A stretch of DNA of 45,107 nucleotides from DATKZS01 sp035527835 [NCBI: bacterium] (GTDB lineage: Bacteria > RBG-13-61-14): the NCBI GenBank assembly GCA_035527835.1, contig DATKZS010000004.1, positions 1 to 45,107 on the forward strand, read 5' to 3'. Positions 22,017 to 29,788 of this stretch are shown here, one piece after another (the first letter of the stretch is position 1; every line of letters starts with the position of its first letter). The notes under the pieces are model-generated. The model was not told where the DNA came from. It saw only the letters and a list, made by a program, of their open reading frames with translations, and did no database searches. The position numbers and the translations under genes are program-made.

Positions 22017-24383
22017 ATGAAAAAGATCATACGCGCCGGCCTGGCCCAGGCCGTGATGTCCACGGCAATGCTGATTGCCCTGGCCGCGCCACGAAATGCC
22101 GCGGCCCAGACCATGACTGCCGTGATTGGCGGAACCCCGGAGCGCGCCATGATCTCCGAGCTCACCGAGTTCCGGCTCTGCGAGCTCGACTTGAAGAGCC
22201 TCGACCAGAAAGGCGCCTGCATCCCGGCCCGGGTCCCCGGCGATATTTTCACCGCGCTCATGCGCGGCGGGCGCATCCCCGATCCGTACAAGGACAATGA
22301 CTCGCTGAAGGCGCAGTGGGTGGACGACCGCGCCTGGCGTTACGAGACCACGTTCTTTTACCGGCCCGTCCCCGGCAGGCGCATCCATCTCCTGTTCATG
22401 GGACTCGACTACATCTCGCGCATCGAGGTGAATGGCACGACCCTGGTCGAGCGCCATGAGGGAATGTTCTCCCGGGTGGACCTCGACGTCACCGACGCCC
22501 TCGAAGACTCGAGAGAGCAGAAGCTCGCCGTCACCCTGTTCGGCATCCCCGGCGCGAACACCGAATGGCTCGGGCCGATGCTCGGCTCCTCCGAGTTCGG
22601 ACGCCGCCACTACCTGAAAACCCAGATGAGCTTCGGCTGGGACTTTGCGCCGCGCTTGAAGGGCGCCGGCATCTGGGACCGCGTGTTCCTCTACGAGACC
22701 GGGCCGATTGGAATAAAAGACGTGTTCATTAAGACCAGCCTTTCTGGAAAGCTCAATTTTGAAGTAGAACTGAATGAACCGGCCCGGGAAAATACGTTCA
22801 TTTATGTGGAAATATCAAGTCCCGATTTGAAACTGGCAGCCGCGGAAGTAGCTGTGGTGCGACCGGGGGACAAATCATTCCGCGATCACCTCCAGATTGA
22901 TGACCCGGATCTTTGGTGGCCCTGGGACATGGGAGCGCAGCCTCTTTACCGGGCAAGGATAAACGTTCAAACAAATCATAAACCGGATGTGGACGTTTCC
23001 GACTCGGTTTCCGAGACCTTTGCCTTCCGCGAGATCAGTTGGGGCCCGAACCCGGACGCGCCGCCGGGAAGCGCGGACTGGGTGCTGTTTATAAACGGCA
23101 AGCGCGAGTTCATGCGCGGCGCCAACTGGGTCCCGCCGGAGGCGATGTACGGGCGCATGGACGACTCGCGCTACGGCAAGATCATCGGCCTGGCCAAGGA
23201 CGCGGGCGTGAACCTGCTCCGTATCTGGGGCGGCGGCAACCGCGAGCGCCGCGCGTTTTATGACGACTGCGACCGCGCCGGCGTCATGGTGTGGCAGGAG
23301 TTCCCGTTCGCCTGCGTGTACCTCATTGGCTATCCCAAGACCGCCGCGTTCCAGGACTTGACGCGCCAGGAGGTGGACGAGATCGTGCGCCAGCTCCGGA
23401 ACCACCCGTCGCTCATCCAGTGGTGCGGCGGCAACGAGTTCAACGTGCCCCAGAACATCGAGGTCGTGAACGTCATGGCGGACGTGACCGCGAAGCTCGA
23501 CCCCACCCGCCGCTTCATCCCGGCGTCCCCCTACAAGGGCGACACCCACAACTGGGTGGTCTGGCACAACTTCGGGAACCTCTCCGACTACTTCGCCGAC
23601 GTCTCGCCGTTCCCCTCCGAGTTCGGGCTCCAGGCATTCCCCGCCGTGGCCACTCTGCAAAAATGGATCTCCCCGCAATACCTCTGGCCCATCAACAAGG
23701 TCCTCGAACACCATGACCTCGGCACGAAAAAAATGGACAAGTACGTCTCCGCCATCGGCCACGAGGACTCGCTCGAATCCTACGCCGAGGCCACCCAGAT
23801 CATGCAGGCCTACCTGCTCCAGCGCGGCATCGAGAACTGGCGCCAGCGCAAGTACAAAACCTCCGGCACCGCCTTCTGGCAATTGAACGAGCCCTGGCCC
23901 GCCATCTGCTGGTCCGTGCTCGACTATGAGCTCCAGCCCAAGCTCGCCTATCAGTTCCTCAAGAACACCTATAACCCCGTCCTCGTCACCGCCCGCTTCG
24001 AGGATAAAAAATACGGGCCGGGAGACACCATCGAGGCCGAGATCATGGTCGTGAACGATCTGCACCAGGAGTTCCATGATGTCGAGATCGGCGTGTCCAT
24101 TGTCCGCGACGAGACCTCAATCATGAACTTCGGACCCTTCGACGCGCCCGGAGACACCGTCGTCAACGCCGGTAAAATGGAGTACCAGTTCTCGGCCGGC
24201 ATGGAAAAGCCCGAGCTGTTCCTGGCCCTGCATCAGGGATCAACCGTCCTGGCCCGCAACCATTACCTCCTCTGGGTCTCGGACCCCGCGCCCGCCGGCG
24301 GCACGCGCACCGTGCTGGAAAGGATTGGCAAGAGAATCATGAGCGGGACCTCGATGCCAAAGGCGGAGAAAAGGCCGAAGTAG
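22017..24383 (+). CDS. Exported glycoside hydrolase family 2, beta-mannosidase-like
   Basis: The 788-residue precursor has a signal peptide (MKKIIRAGLAQAVMSTAMLI, cleavage near AAAQ). Domains follow in GH2 order: jelly-roll (about 40-215, with ARVPGDIFTAL and the WRYETTF sugar-binding region), immunoglobulin-like (about 215-330) and TIM barrel (about 330-640). The barrel contains LLRIWGGGNRE, WQEFPFACVY, acid/base E474 in WCGGNEF and nucleophile E535 in FPSEFGLQAFP, then C-terminal domains. Beta-mannosidase and exo-glucosaminidase members look alike; WGGGNRE and PSEFG favour mannosidase-type. AAGGAGGA before ATG 22017 sets the start. With the GH38 enzyme it points to use of mannose-containing glycans. 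Confidence 0.9.
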   Translation: MKKIIRAGLAQAVMSTAMLIALAAPRNAAAQTMTAVIGGTPERAMISELTEFRLCELDLKSLDQKGACIPARVPGDIFTALMRGGRIPDPYKDNDSLKAQWVDDRAWRYETTFFYRPVPGRRIHLLFMGLDYISRIEVNGTTLVERHEGMFSRVDLDVTDALEDSREQKLAVTLFGIPGANTEWLGPMLGSSEFGRRHYLKTQMSFGWDFAPRLKGAGIWDRVFLYETGPIGIKDVFIKTSLSGKLNFEVELNEPARENTFIYVEISSPDLKLAAAEVAVVRPGDKSFRDHLQIDDPDLWWPWDMGAQPLYRARINVQTNHKPDVDVSDSVSETFAFREISWGPNPDAPPGSADWVLFINGKREFMRGANWVPPEAMYGRMDDSRYGKIIGLAKDAGVNLLRIWGGGNRERRAFYDDCDRAGVMVWQEFPFACVYLIGYPKTAAFQDLTRQEVDEIVRQLRNHPSLIQWCGGNEFNVPQNIEVVNVMADVTAKLDPTRRFIPASPYKGDTHNWVVWHNFGNLSDYFADVSPFPSEFGLQAFPAVATLQKWISPQYLWPINKVLEHHDLGTKKMDKYVSAIGHEDSLESYAEATQIMQAYLLQRGIENWRQRKYKTSGTAFWQLNEPWPAICWSVLDYELQPKLAYQFLKNTYNPVLVTARFEDKKYGPGDTIEAEIMVVNDLHQEFHDVEIGVSIVRDETSIMNFGPFDAPGDTVVNAGKMEYQFSAGMEKPELFLALHQGSTVLARNHYLLWVSDPAPAGGTRTVLERIGKRIMSGTSMPKAEKRPK

Positions 24384-24419
24384 CATCAAATGGCGGATGA
24401 AATTCCCGCGATTTATTTG

Positions 24420-24487
24420 ACGCCAAGACGCCAAACCGCTAAGTCATGAAAATTATTTCCGGACTTTGCGCCTTGGTGTCTTGGCGT
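24420..24487. repeat. GACGCCAAGACGCCAA palindrome
   Basis: ACGCCAAGACGCCAA (24420-24434) and TTGGTGTCTTGGCGT (24473-24487) are inverted with one mismatch, which is a G.T wobble on one transcript. It lies between the convergent GH2 and TPR/GT-C genes, where it could serve as a two-way terminator; T-runs occur just outside. Single-arm relatives are seen at 44890-45025. Confidence 0.75.
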
Positions 24488-24502
24488 AAAAATTTTGTCT
24501 GA

Positions 24503-26134
24503 TTACTCGGCACCCGTCCGCGGGTGTTCTTGCAGCGTCCGCCAGTTTTTTTCCAGCGACAGCCGGTTCGGGTCCTCCGGCGGCGTGAGCTCCAGCGCGC
24601 GCCGCATCGGCGCCTCCGCCTCTTTCCACAGCTTCAGGTACATCAGCGCCGTGCCCAGGTTGTTCCAGTAGGTCCCGTTTCCCGGGTCGAGCTCGACCGC
24701 CCTCCGCGCCGAGTCCGCCGCCGCTTCGTACATGCCGAGCGATATGAAGATAACCGCCCGCGAGCTGTAGGCGTCCGCGAATCGCGGGTTGAGAGCGATC
24801 GCCAGGTCCAGGCTCCGGAGCGCGTCCCGGTAGCGGAGCCGCTGCCGCTCCTCGTTGGCCAGGAAGCTCCAGGGCACGTCATGTCCCGGCGCATTCTTCA
24901 CCGCGTCCCGGAAAATGCTCATCGGGCTCGACCACTGTTGCGAGCGCTCCCATGACAGTGCCGCCAGCATAACCAGCGCCGCGGCCAGGCACAGGCGCGC
25001 CGGGAGAACGCGGGACCGCCCGTGCTTTTGCCGCGCCGTGAGAATTTCCTGCGCCACGTAACCGACGGCGACGGCCAGGCCCGGCAGCGCGAGGTAGGAC
25101 CGGTGCTCCGCCCACGCGATGTTGAGCGGCACGATCACCGCGGGCAGGAGCGCCGCCAGGTACCATGCGGCCCCCGCGGCCGGCGCCCGCCGCTTCCGGA
25201 ACAGCGCGATCAGCGCGGCCGCCGCCGCGGTTCCGGCGGCCGGCAGCCAGGCCAGCGGGTCAAGAATTCCCGCCGGCGCCGGCGCATCGTGGAGAAAGGA
25301 AAGGTGCAGGGGCAGCAGGAAGAGCCGCGCCATGACGAACGGGAAGCGGAGCTGCAAGGCCGCGTGCTGCAAGTGCGTGTAAGGCGGCGCCACCCGCGCG
25401 TGCGGCACCAGTCCGGCCCCCGGCGTGAGCAGCGACCGCGCCAGCACGTACAGCGCCGCCGCCGCCGCGACCGCCGCCAGCGTCCTTATGGCCGCCTGGC
25501 CGCGCCAACTCTGGCCCGACGCATACAGCGCGAGCGGAAGAAAGAGCACCAGCGCCAGCGCGCCTTCCGAGGTGAAAAAGGCCAGGGCCGAGCACGTGAC
25601 GCAAAGCCCTCTCCACAACAGCACGTCCCGCTCCTTCCCGGCCCGGCCCGCCTCAACCACCGCGATCACCGCCACCAGCGCCGGCGTGAGCGCCAGCGTC
25701 ATGCTCTTCGCCGAAACGTAGAGCACCGCCTGCGTCTGCAGCGGCGCCGCCGCGAACAACAGCCCCGCGATCAACGCCCCGCTCTTCAGTCCGAACACCC
25801 GCCGCGCCGCCGCCATCACCAGCAGTGAATTGATAAGGTGCGCGACGATCTGGAACAGGTGCCAGGGCAGCGGGTCAACGTTGGCGATCCGGAACACGAC
25901 GGCGTTGGCCGCCACCGTGAGCGGACGGTACGGCCAGTTGCCGGGCTTCACGCTGAACGCGCCCGGGTCCGTGAAAAAGCGGTCCAGGTTGATCCGCCGG
26001 ATCGCCGGGTTCTGGATGATGGTATTGAGGTCGTCAAAGATGAACGGGCCTCTCACGCCCGGCAAAAAGGGCAGGACCGCGAACGCGGCGACGAGCGCCG
26101 CCCGGGCGAGAGCGCGGACCCAGGGAGATTTCAC
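24503..26134 (-). CDS. GT-C-type membrane protein with C-terminal TPRs
   Basis: The 543-residue protein has about ten membrane segments. The first periplasmic loop carries FIFDDLNTIIQNP (acidic pair) and WPYRPLTVAANAV, then HLFQIVAHLINSLL. This is the TMTC/PMT-like signature shared with the two other GT-C genes in the window. The last ~110 residues hold two to three TPRs (ALRSLDLAIALNPRFADAY, AADSARRAVELDPGNGTYW). GTG 26134 overlaps the upstream stop as GTGA, with GGAGG upstream, so I prefer it to ATG 26164; a longer frame to 26293 is a shadow. Transfer of sugar from a lipid carrier to a protein or glycan is likely but unproven. Confidence 0.75.
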   Translation of the reverse strand: MKSPWVRALARAALVAAFAVLPFLPGVRGPFIFDDLNTIIQNPAIRRINLDRFFTDPGAFSVKPGNWPYRPLTVAANAVVFRIANVDPLPWHLFQIVAHLINSLLVMAAARRVFGLKSGALIAGLLFAAAPLQTQAVLYVSAKSMTLALTPALVAVIAVVEAGRAGKERDVLLWRGLCVTCSALAFFTSEGALALVLFLPLALYASGQSWRGQAAIRTLAAVAAAAALYVLARSLLTPGAGLVPHARVAPPYTHLQHAALQLRFPFVMARLFLLPLHLSFLHDAPAPAGILDPLAWLPAAGTAAAAALIALFRKRRAPAAGAAWYLAALLPAVIVPLNIAWAEHRSYLALPGLAVAVGYVAQEILTARQKHGRSRVLPARLCLAAALVMLAALSWERSQQWSSPMSIFRDAVKNAPGHDVPWSFLANEERQRLRYRDALRSLDLAIALNPRFADAYSSRAVIFISLGMYEAAADSARRAVELDPGNGTYWNNLGTALMYLKLWKEAEAPMRRALELTPPEDPNRLSLEKNWRTLQEHPRTGAE

Positions 26135-28278
26135 TCCAGCCTCCGGCCGGAGAGCTTTTCCCATTGCGCGATCAGTTCCGGGTCCAGTCCCCGCGCCTGG
26201 AGCCACCGGAGCTGCTCGCCGGCCTGCGCCAGCCACCATTCCCGGTCCCGGCCCGCCAGGTCTCCGCGCTCCAGCCGCCCCAGGTACAGCCATGTCAGCC
26301 CCTCCCGCGCATCGGTGTTGTCCGGGTTTTTAGCGGCCGCCTGCTCGAAATTTTCCTGGGCCTTGTCCACCTCGCCGCGCACGGCAAAATACCAGCCCAT
26401 TCCGACGTATCCCAGCGCGTCGTTTGGGTCAATTGCGATCGCCTGCTCGAACAGCGCTCTGGCCTCCTCAGGCCGGTCCTCCCGCAATTCCAACAGGCCC
26501 AGGTTGACGCAGGCCTCGGGCAGGGGCTTGTCCGACGAGGTGACGGCGGTGAGCAGCTTGCGCGCGGCGGCATGATCGCCTTCCCGGGACGCGATGATGC
26601 CCAGCTTGGTCTGCACCTCCGGATAGTCCGGCATGATCTCCAGCGCGCGCCGGAAAAAGGCCTTGGCCGCTTCCGGGTCGCCCCGCTTCTGCGCCGCCAG
26701 GCCCAGGATCATGTAGGCCTCGAAATTGTCCGGCTGGTTTTTGAGCACGATCCGGGCTCTATGCTCGGCCTGGTCCAGCCTGCCCTCGTCAATGTCGAAT
26801 GCCGCCAGCCGGATCAGCGCGTTGATCCTGGAGAAAACCTGCGAGTTCGGATCGCGGAGCACGGCCTCGAACGCCTCTCGCGCCGTCTCATTAGGTTCCA
26901 TGAGCAGCTTGAGTCTGGCGTAGCTGTCCAGGGCCAGCGGGTCGTCGGGGTTCAGCCGCATGGCCTTGAGCAGGTGTTTGCGCGCGGGCTCCAGCCGGTT
27001 GTCGTACATCTCCATGATGCCGAGCCAGACCCAGGCATTGCTCTGTTCCGGCGCCATCCGGACCAGTTGCCGCATCAGCCCGGTGGTGGAGAGCCAGAGG
27101 TTTTGCACTTGCAGGCCGAGGACCACATTGAGCCCGAGGACCACGGCGCAAAGACCCGCGGCGATTTTTTCCCTGCCCGGCGCGTTCCGGAAAAGGCTCT
27201 CGAACGCGGCCGCGCCGACCACCACTAGGCCGAGCAGGGGAAGATAGATCCTCTCCGCGCTGGCGATCAGATAGAGCGGGGCGATTGTCGAGGTCGGGGC
27301 GAGCCCGAGGGCGAACCAGGACACACCGAAGCTGAAGCGCGGCGCGCGGCGGTGGAGGATGATTGCCAGGACGAGCAGCCCGGCCACCCCGAGCGCGCAG
27401 CCGAGCGCGGCCGGCGAGGAAAGCCCCGGCGCTGTCGTTATGTCGGGCTTGGGCGTCAGGTTCAGAGGGAACAGGGTCCAGCCGATGTAGAGGAAGAACA
27501 CCTTGGCCTGCGTGACGAGATAGGTGAAGCGCGACATGTACGGCGCGCCCAGCGCTGAGCTGAACAGGAGCACGCGGGCCGCGAGGTAGGCCGGCATCAG
27601 GGCCAGGGTCAGCGCGTAAACCGGCCAGCGCCGCGCCATGTCCATTCCGCGTGCCCGCCCCAGCGTCAGGTCGCGCGCCAGGACCAGGAGCGGCAGCACG
27701 AACGCGAGCTCCTTCACGAGCAGCGCCAGGACGAAGAAGAGCGCGGCCAGCGCCGCCTGTTTCCACGCGCCCATGCCGTTGTCCGTGACGCGCAGCGCGG
27801 CGAGCATGAAAACGGAGGCCAGCAGGGTCGAGCGCGCGGAGGCGTAGGCCACCGTCTCGGCCTGCACCGCGAACAGCGACCATAACAGCGCCCCCATCAG
27901 GGCGGCCCCGTCGCGGCCGGTCCAGCGCCGGAGCAGCGAGAGCACCAGCGCGGTGTTGATGAGGTGCAGCATGAGGTTCACGAGGTGCGCGCCCAGGGGG
28001 TTATCGCCGAAGACCGCGTAAGTCAGCGCGTGCGTGGTCATGAGCAGCGGCCGGTACATGCCCTCGTTGATCACCTGGCTGGAAAAGAGCTTCGAGTCCA
28101 CGAAGAGGCGCGGCACGTTGGCGAGCCTCATCACGCCCGGGTTATCCGCGATGTGGTGGTAATCGTCGTACTGCCAGGGAACCCAGAGCGACGGCAGGCG
28201 CGCGAGCAGGGTAAGCCCGAGCGCGATGAGATAAACCGTCGCTGTCCTCCCTTTTCCTGTTTTAACGTTTTCCTCCAT
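26131..28278 (-). CDS. Larger GT-C-type membrane protein with TPR array
   Basis: The 715-residue protein has an N-terminal membrane part (about ten to eleven segments) with WQYDDYHHIADNP and GMYRPLLMTTHAL in the first loop, plus HLVNLMLHLINTAL. Like its neighbour it resembles TMTC-type O-mannosyltransferases. From about residue 405 to 690 it carries some seven TPRs (for example ARKHLLKAMRLNPDDPLALD, AKAFFRRALEIMPDYPEV, ARALFEQAIAIDPNDALGY), probably periplasmic and able to present substrates. ATG 28278 is used because the upstream frame crosses a repeat. GGAGGA lies inside codons 1-3, so the true start is a little uncertain. The stop overlaps the next gene's GTG, so the pair is translated together. 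Confidence 0.77.
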   Translation of the reverse strand: MEENVKTGKGRTATVYLIALGLTLLARLPSLWVPWQYDDYHHIADNPGVMRLANVPRLFVDSKLFSSQVINEGMYRPLLMTTHALTYAVFGDNPLGAHLVNLMLHLINTALVLSLLRRWTGRDGAALMGALLWSLFAVQAETVAYASARSTLLASVFMLAALRVTDNGMGAWKQAALAALFFVLALLVKELAFVLPLLVLARDLTLGRARGMDMARRWPVYALTLALMPAYLAARVLLFSSALGAPYMSRFTYLVTQAKVFFLYIGWTLFPLNLTPKPDITTAPGLSSPAALGCALGVAGLLVLAIILHRRAPRFSFGVSWFALGLAPTSTIAPLYLIASAERIYLPLLGLVVVGAAAFESLFRNAPGREKIAAGLCAVVLGLNVVLGLQVQNLWLSTTGLMRQLVRMAPEQSNAWVWLGIMEMYDNRLEPARKHLLKAMRLNPDDPLALDSYARLKLLMEPNETAREAFEAVLRDPNSQVFSRINALIRLAAFDIDEGRLDQAEHRARIVLKNQPDNFEAYMILGLAAQKRGDPEAAKAFFRRALEIMPDYPEVQTKLGIIASREGDHAAARKLLTAVTSSDKPLPEACVNLGLLELREDRPEEARALFEQAIAIDPNDALGYVGMGWYFAVRGEVDKAQENFEQAAAKNPDNTDAREGLTWLYLGRLERGDLAGRDREWWLAQAGEQLRWLQARGLDPELIAQWEKLSGRRLE

Positions 28279-28312
28279 AATTGATCTCTGCAAAGATAAG
28301 GTTGCGATGAGA

Positions 28313-28369
28313 GGTGGGGCCGACACTCCTGTCGGCCCAAGCAGAGGGGACAGGAGTGTCCCCTCCACC
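28313..28369. repeat. GACACTC/GGAGTGTC double-hairpin repeat, copy C
   Basis: GGGCCGACA-CTCC-TGTCGGCCC and GGGGACA-GGAG-TGTCCCC sit between GGTG and CCACC ends. The loops CTCC and GGAG are exact complements. It lies in the presumed leader of the TPR/GT-C pair, 35 bases upstream of the ATG. Confidence 0.85.
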
Positions 28370-28432
28370 GACCACGAGTATGATAAGGTCGGCGAATTGG
28401 ACAGTCAAACCGGGGCGCCGGTGCCGGGCGGG

Positions 28433-28645
28433 GCCCCCGATTCCCGGTTAAGCGCCTTGGAGTGCGCAAGCTTGATTGCGCTTTTCTTAGCCCCGGCTTG
28501 ACGGGGCGAAGCGAGGTGCCGGAGCCGATCTTTCACCTTCCCGGTGGGACCGTGCTCCGCCGGGATCAAGCTCCCGGCTCGTCAAAGCGGTGTCAAGCCA
28601 CCGCCCTCCATACCCGGAGGTTTCGCTTAACCGGGAATCGGGGGC
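28433..28645. repeat. Composite palindrome with four GCTTGA-loop hairpins
   Basis: The outer arms 28433-28454 and 28624-28645 are a perfect 22-bp inverted repeat (GCCCCCGATTCCCGG then TTAAGCG). Inside are four perfect hairpins with one hexaloop. Two are on the plus strand: GCGCAA-GCTTGA-TTGCGC (28464-28481) and GCCCCG-GCTTGA-CGGGGC (28490-28507). Two are in opposite orientation: GCCGGGA-TCAAGC-TCCCGGC (28559-28578) and GCGGTG-TCAAGC-CACCGC (28587-28604). No coding capacity is evident. It fills the gap before the arnA promoter. Confidence 0.85.
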
Positions 28646-28694
28646 GGGGCCGCCCGTCGGAGACGGCCTCCCATATTATTTTCGCGGCGGCTCA

Positions 28695-28703
28695 TGATAT
28701 AAT
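28695..28703 (+). promoter_or_regulatory. Extended -10 promoter of the arn-like pair
   Basis: TGATATAAT combines the TGN extension with a perfect TATAAT. The -35 region is poor (TTATTT), as is usual for extended -10 promoters. Transcription would start near 28710, followed by AAAGGAA and the ATG at 28736. Confidence 0.65.
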
Positions 28704-28735
28704 AGAGGCCTGATCGAAAACCGCAAAGGAAACTG

Positions 28736-29788
28736 ATGATGAAAGTGCTCGTTCTCGGCATCAACGGCTTTATCGGCCACCACCTGACCCGCGCCATCCT
28801 GGAAAAAAGCGACTGGGACGTCTTCGGGATGGACCTCGGCGACGACCGCCTCGACTTCACGCGCGGCAACCCGCGCTTCCACTTCGTGGAGGGCGACGTC
28901 GGCATCAGCCGCGAATGGATCGAGTACCACATCAAGAAGTGCGACGTGGTGCTGCCGCTGGTGGCCATCGCCACGCCCAAGCTCTACGTGGAGGACCCGG
29001 TCCGGGTGTTCGAGCTGGACTTCGAGGAAAACCTCAAGGTGGTCCGCCAGTGCCTGAAGTACGGCAAGCGCATCATCTTCCCCAGCACCTCCGAGGTCTA
29101 CGGCATGTGCGCGGACCCCGAGTTCCTCGAAGAGGAGAGCCCGCTGGTGTACGGCCCGATCAAGAAGGAGCGCTGGATTTACGCCTGCGCCAAGCAGCTC
29201 CTCGACCGCGTGATCTGGGCCTATGGCCATCACGACAAGCTGTCCTTCACCCTGTTCCGCCCCTTCAACTGGATCGGGCCGCGGCTCGATTCCATCGAGG
29301 CGGCCAAGGAGGGAAGCTCCCGGGTGGTCACCCAGTTCATCGCGGACCTCTACTTCCAGCGGCCCATCGCGCTGGTGGACGGCGGCAGCCAGCGCCGCTG
29401 CTTCACCTATGTTGACGACGGCATTGACGCGCTGATGCGCATCATCGCGGACCAGGACCGGAACTGCCAGGGCCGGATCTTCAACGTGGGCAATCCGGCC
29501 AACGACTGCTCGGTCAAGGAGCTGGCCATGATGCTGAAGGAGTTGTTCATGGCCCACCCGGACCATCGCCATGACAAGGTGTACTCCGAGCTCCGCGACG
29601 TGCCCTCCGAGTCCTTCTACGGGAAAGGCTATCAGGACATCACCACCCGAAAGCCCAGCATTGAAAAGGCCAGGAAGCTCCTGGGCTGGGAGCCCAAGGT
29701 CGCGCTCCAGGACGCGCTCCAGCGCACCCTGAACGCCTTCCTCGCCGAGTGCCAGGAGCCCGCGCCGGGAGGAGCGTGCAAGACTTGA
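28736..29788 (+). CDS. arnA: UDP-glucuronate decarboxylase of ArnA type (stand-alone C-terminal domain)
   Basis: The 350-residue extended short-chain dehydrogenase has a Rossmann turn GINGFIGHHL (8-17). It has the ArnA-specific catalytic set: STSEVYG (117-123, matching Ser433/Glu434 of E. coli ArnA), a Tyr-x3-Lys in YACAKQ, and the Arg in TTRKPSIEKARKLLGWEPK matching Arg619. ArnA's decarboxylase oxidises UDP-glucuronate at C4 and releases CO2 to give UDP-4-keto-pentose for aminoarabinose. The formyltransferase domain normally fused at the N-terminus is absent. The following arnD overlaps it by about 4-13 bases. Other nucleotide-sugar decarboxylases are possible, but the neighbouring ArnD strongly favours this reading. 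Confidence 0.85.
   Translation: MMKVLVLGINGFIGHHLTRAILEKSDWDVFGMDLGDDRLDFTRGNPRFHFVEGDVGISREWIEYHIKKCDVVLPLVAIATPKLYVEDPVRVFELDFEENLKVVRQCLKYGKRIIFPSTSEVYGMCADPEFLEEESPLVYGPIKKERWIYACAKQLLDRVIWAYGHHDKLSFTLFRPFNWIGPRLDSIEAAKEGSSRVVTQFIADLYFQRPIALVDGGSQRRCFTYVDDGIDALMRIIADQDRNCQGRIFNVGNPANDCSVKELAMMLKELFMAHPDHRHDKVYSELRDVPSESFYGKGYQDITTRKPSIEKARKLLGWEPKVALQDALQRTLNAFLAECQEPAPGGACKT

Noticed and set aside
28279-28368. 30-residue N-terminal extension of the TPR/GT-C protein
   Set aside because: It is the translation of double-hairpin repeat copy C on the minus strand and not part of the family domain.
28462-28713. Possible 83-residue gene over the composite palindrome
   Set aside because: The frame only reads through structured repeat DNA, lacks a ribosome site, and shows no protein-like composition.
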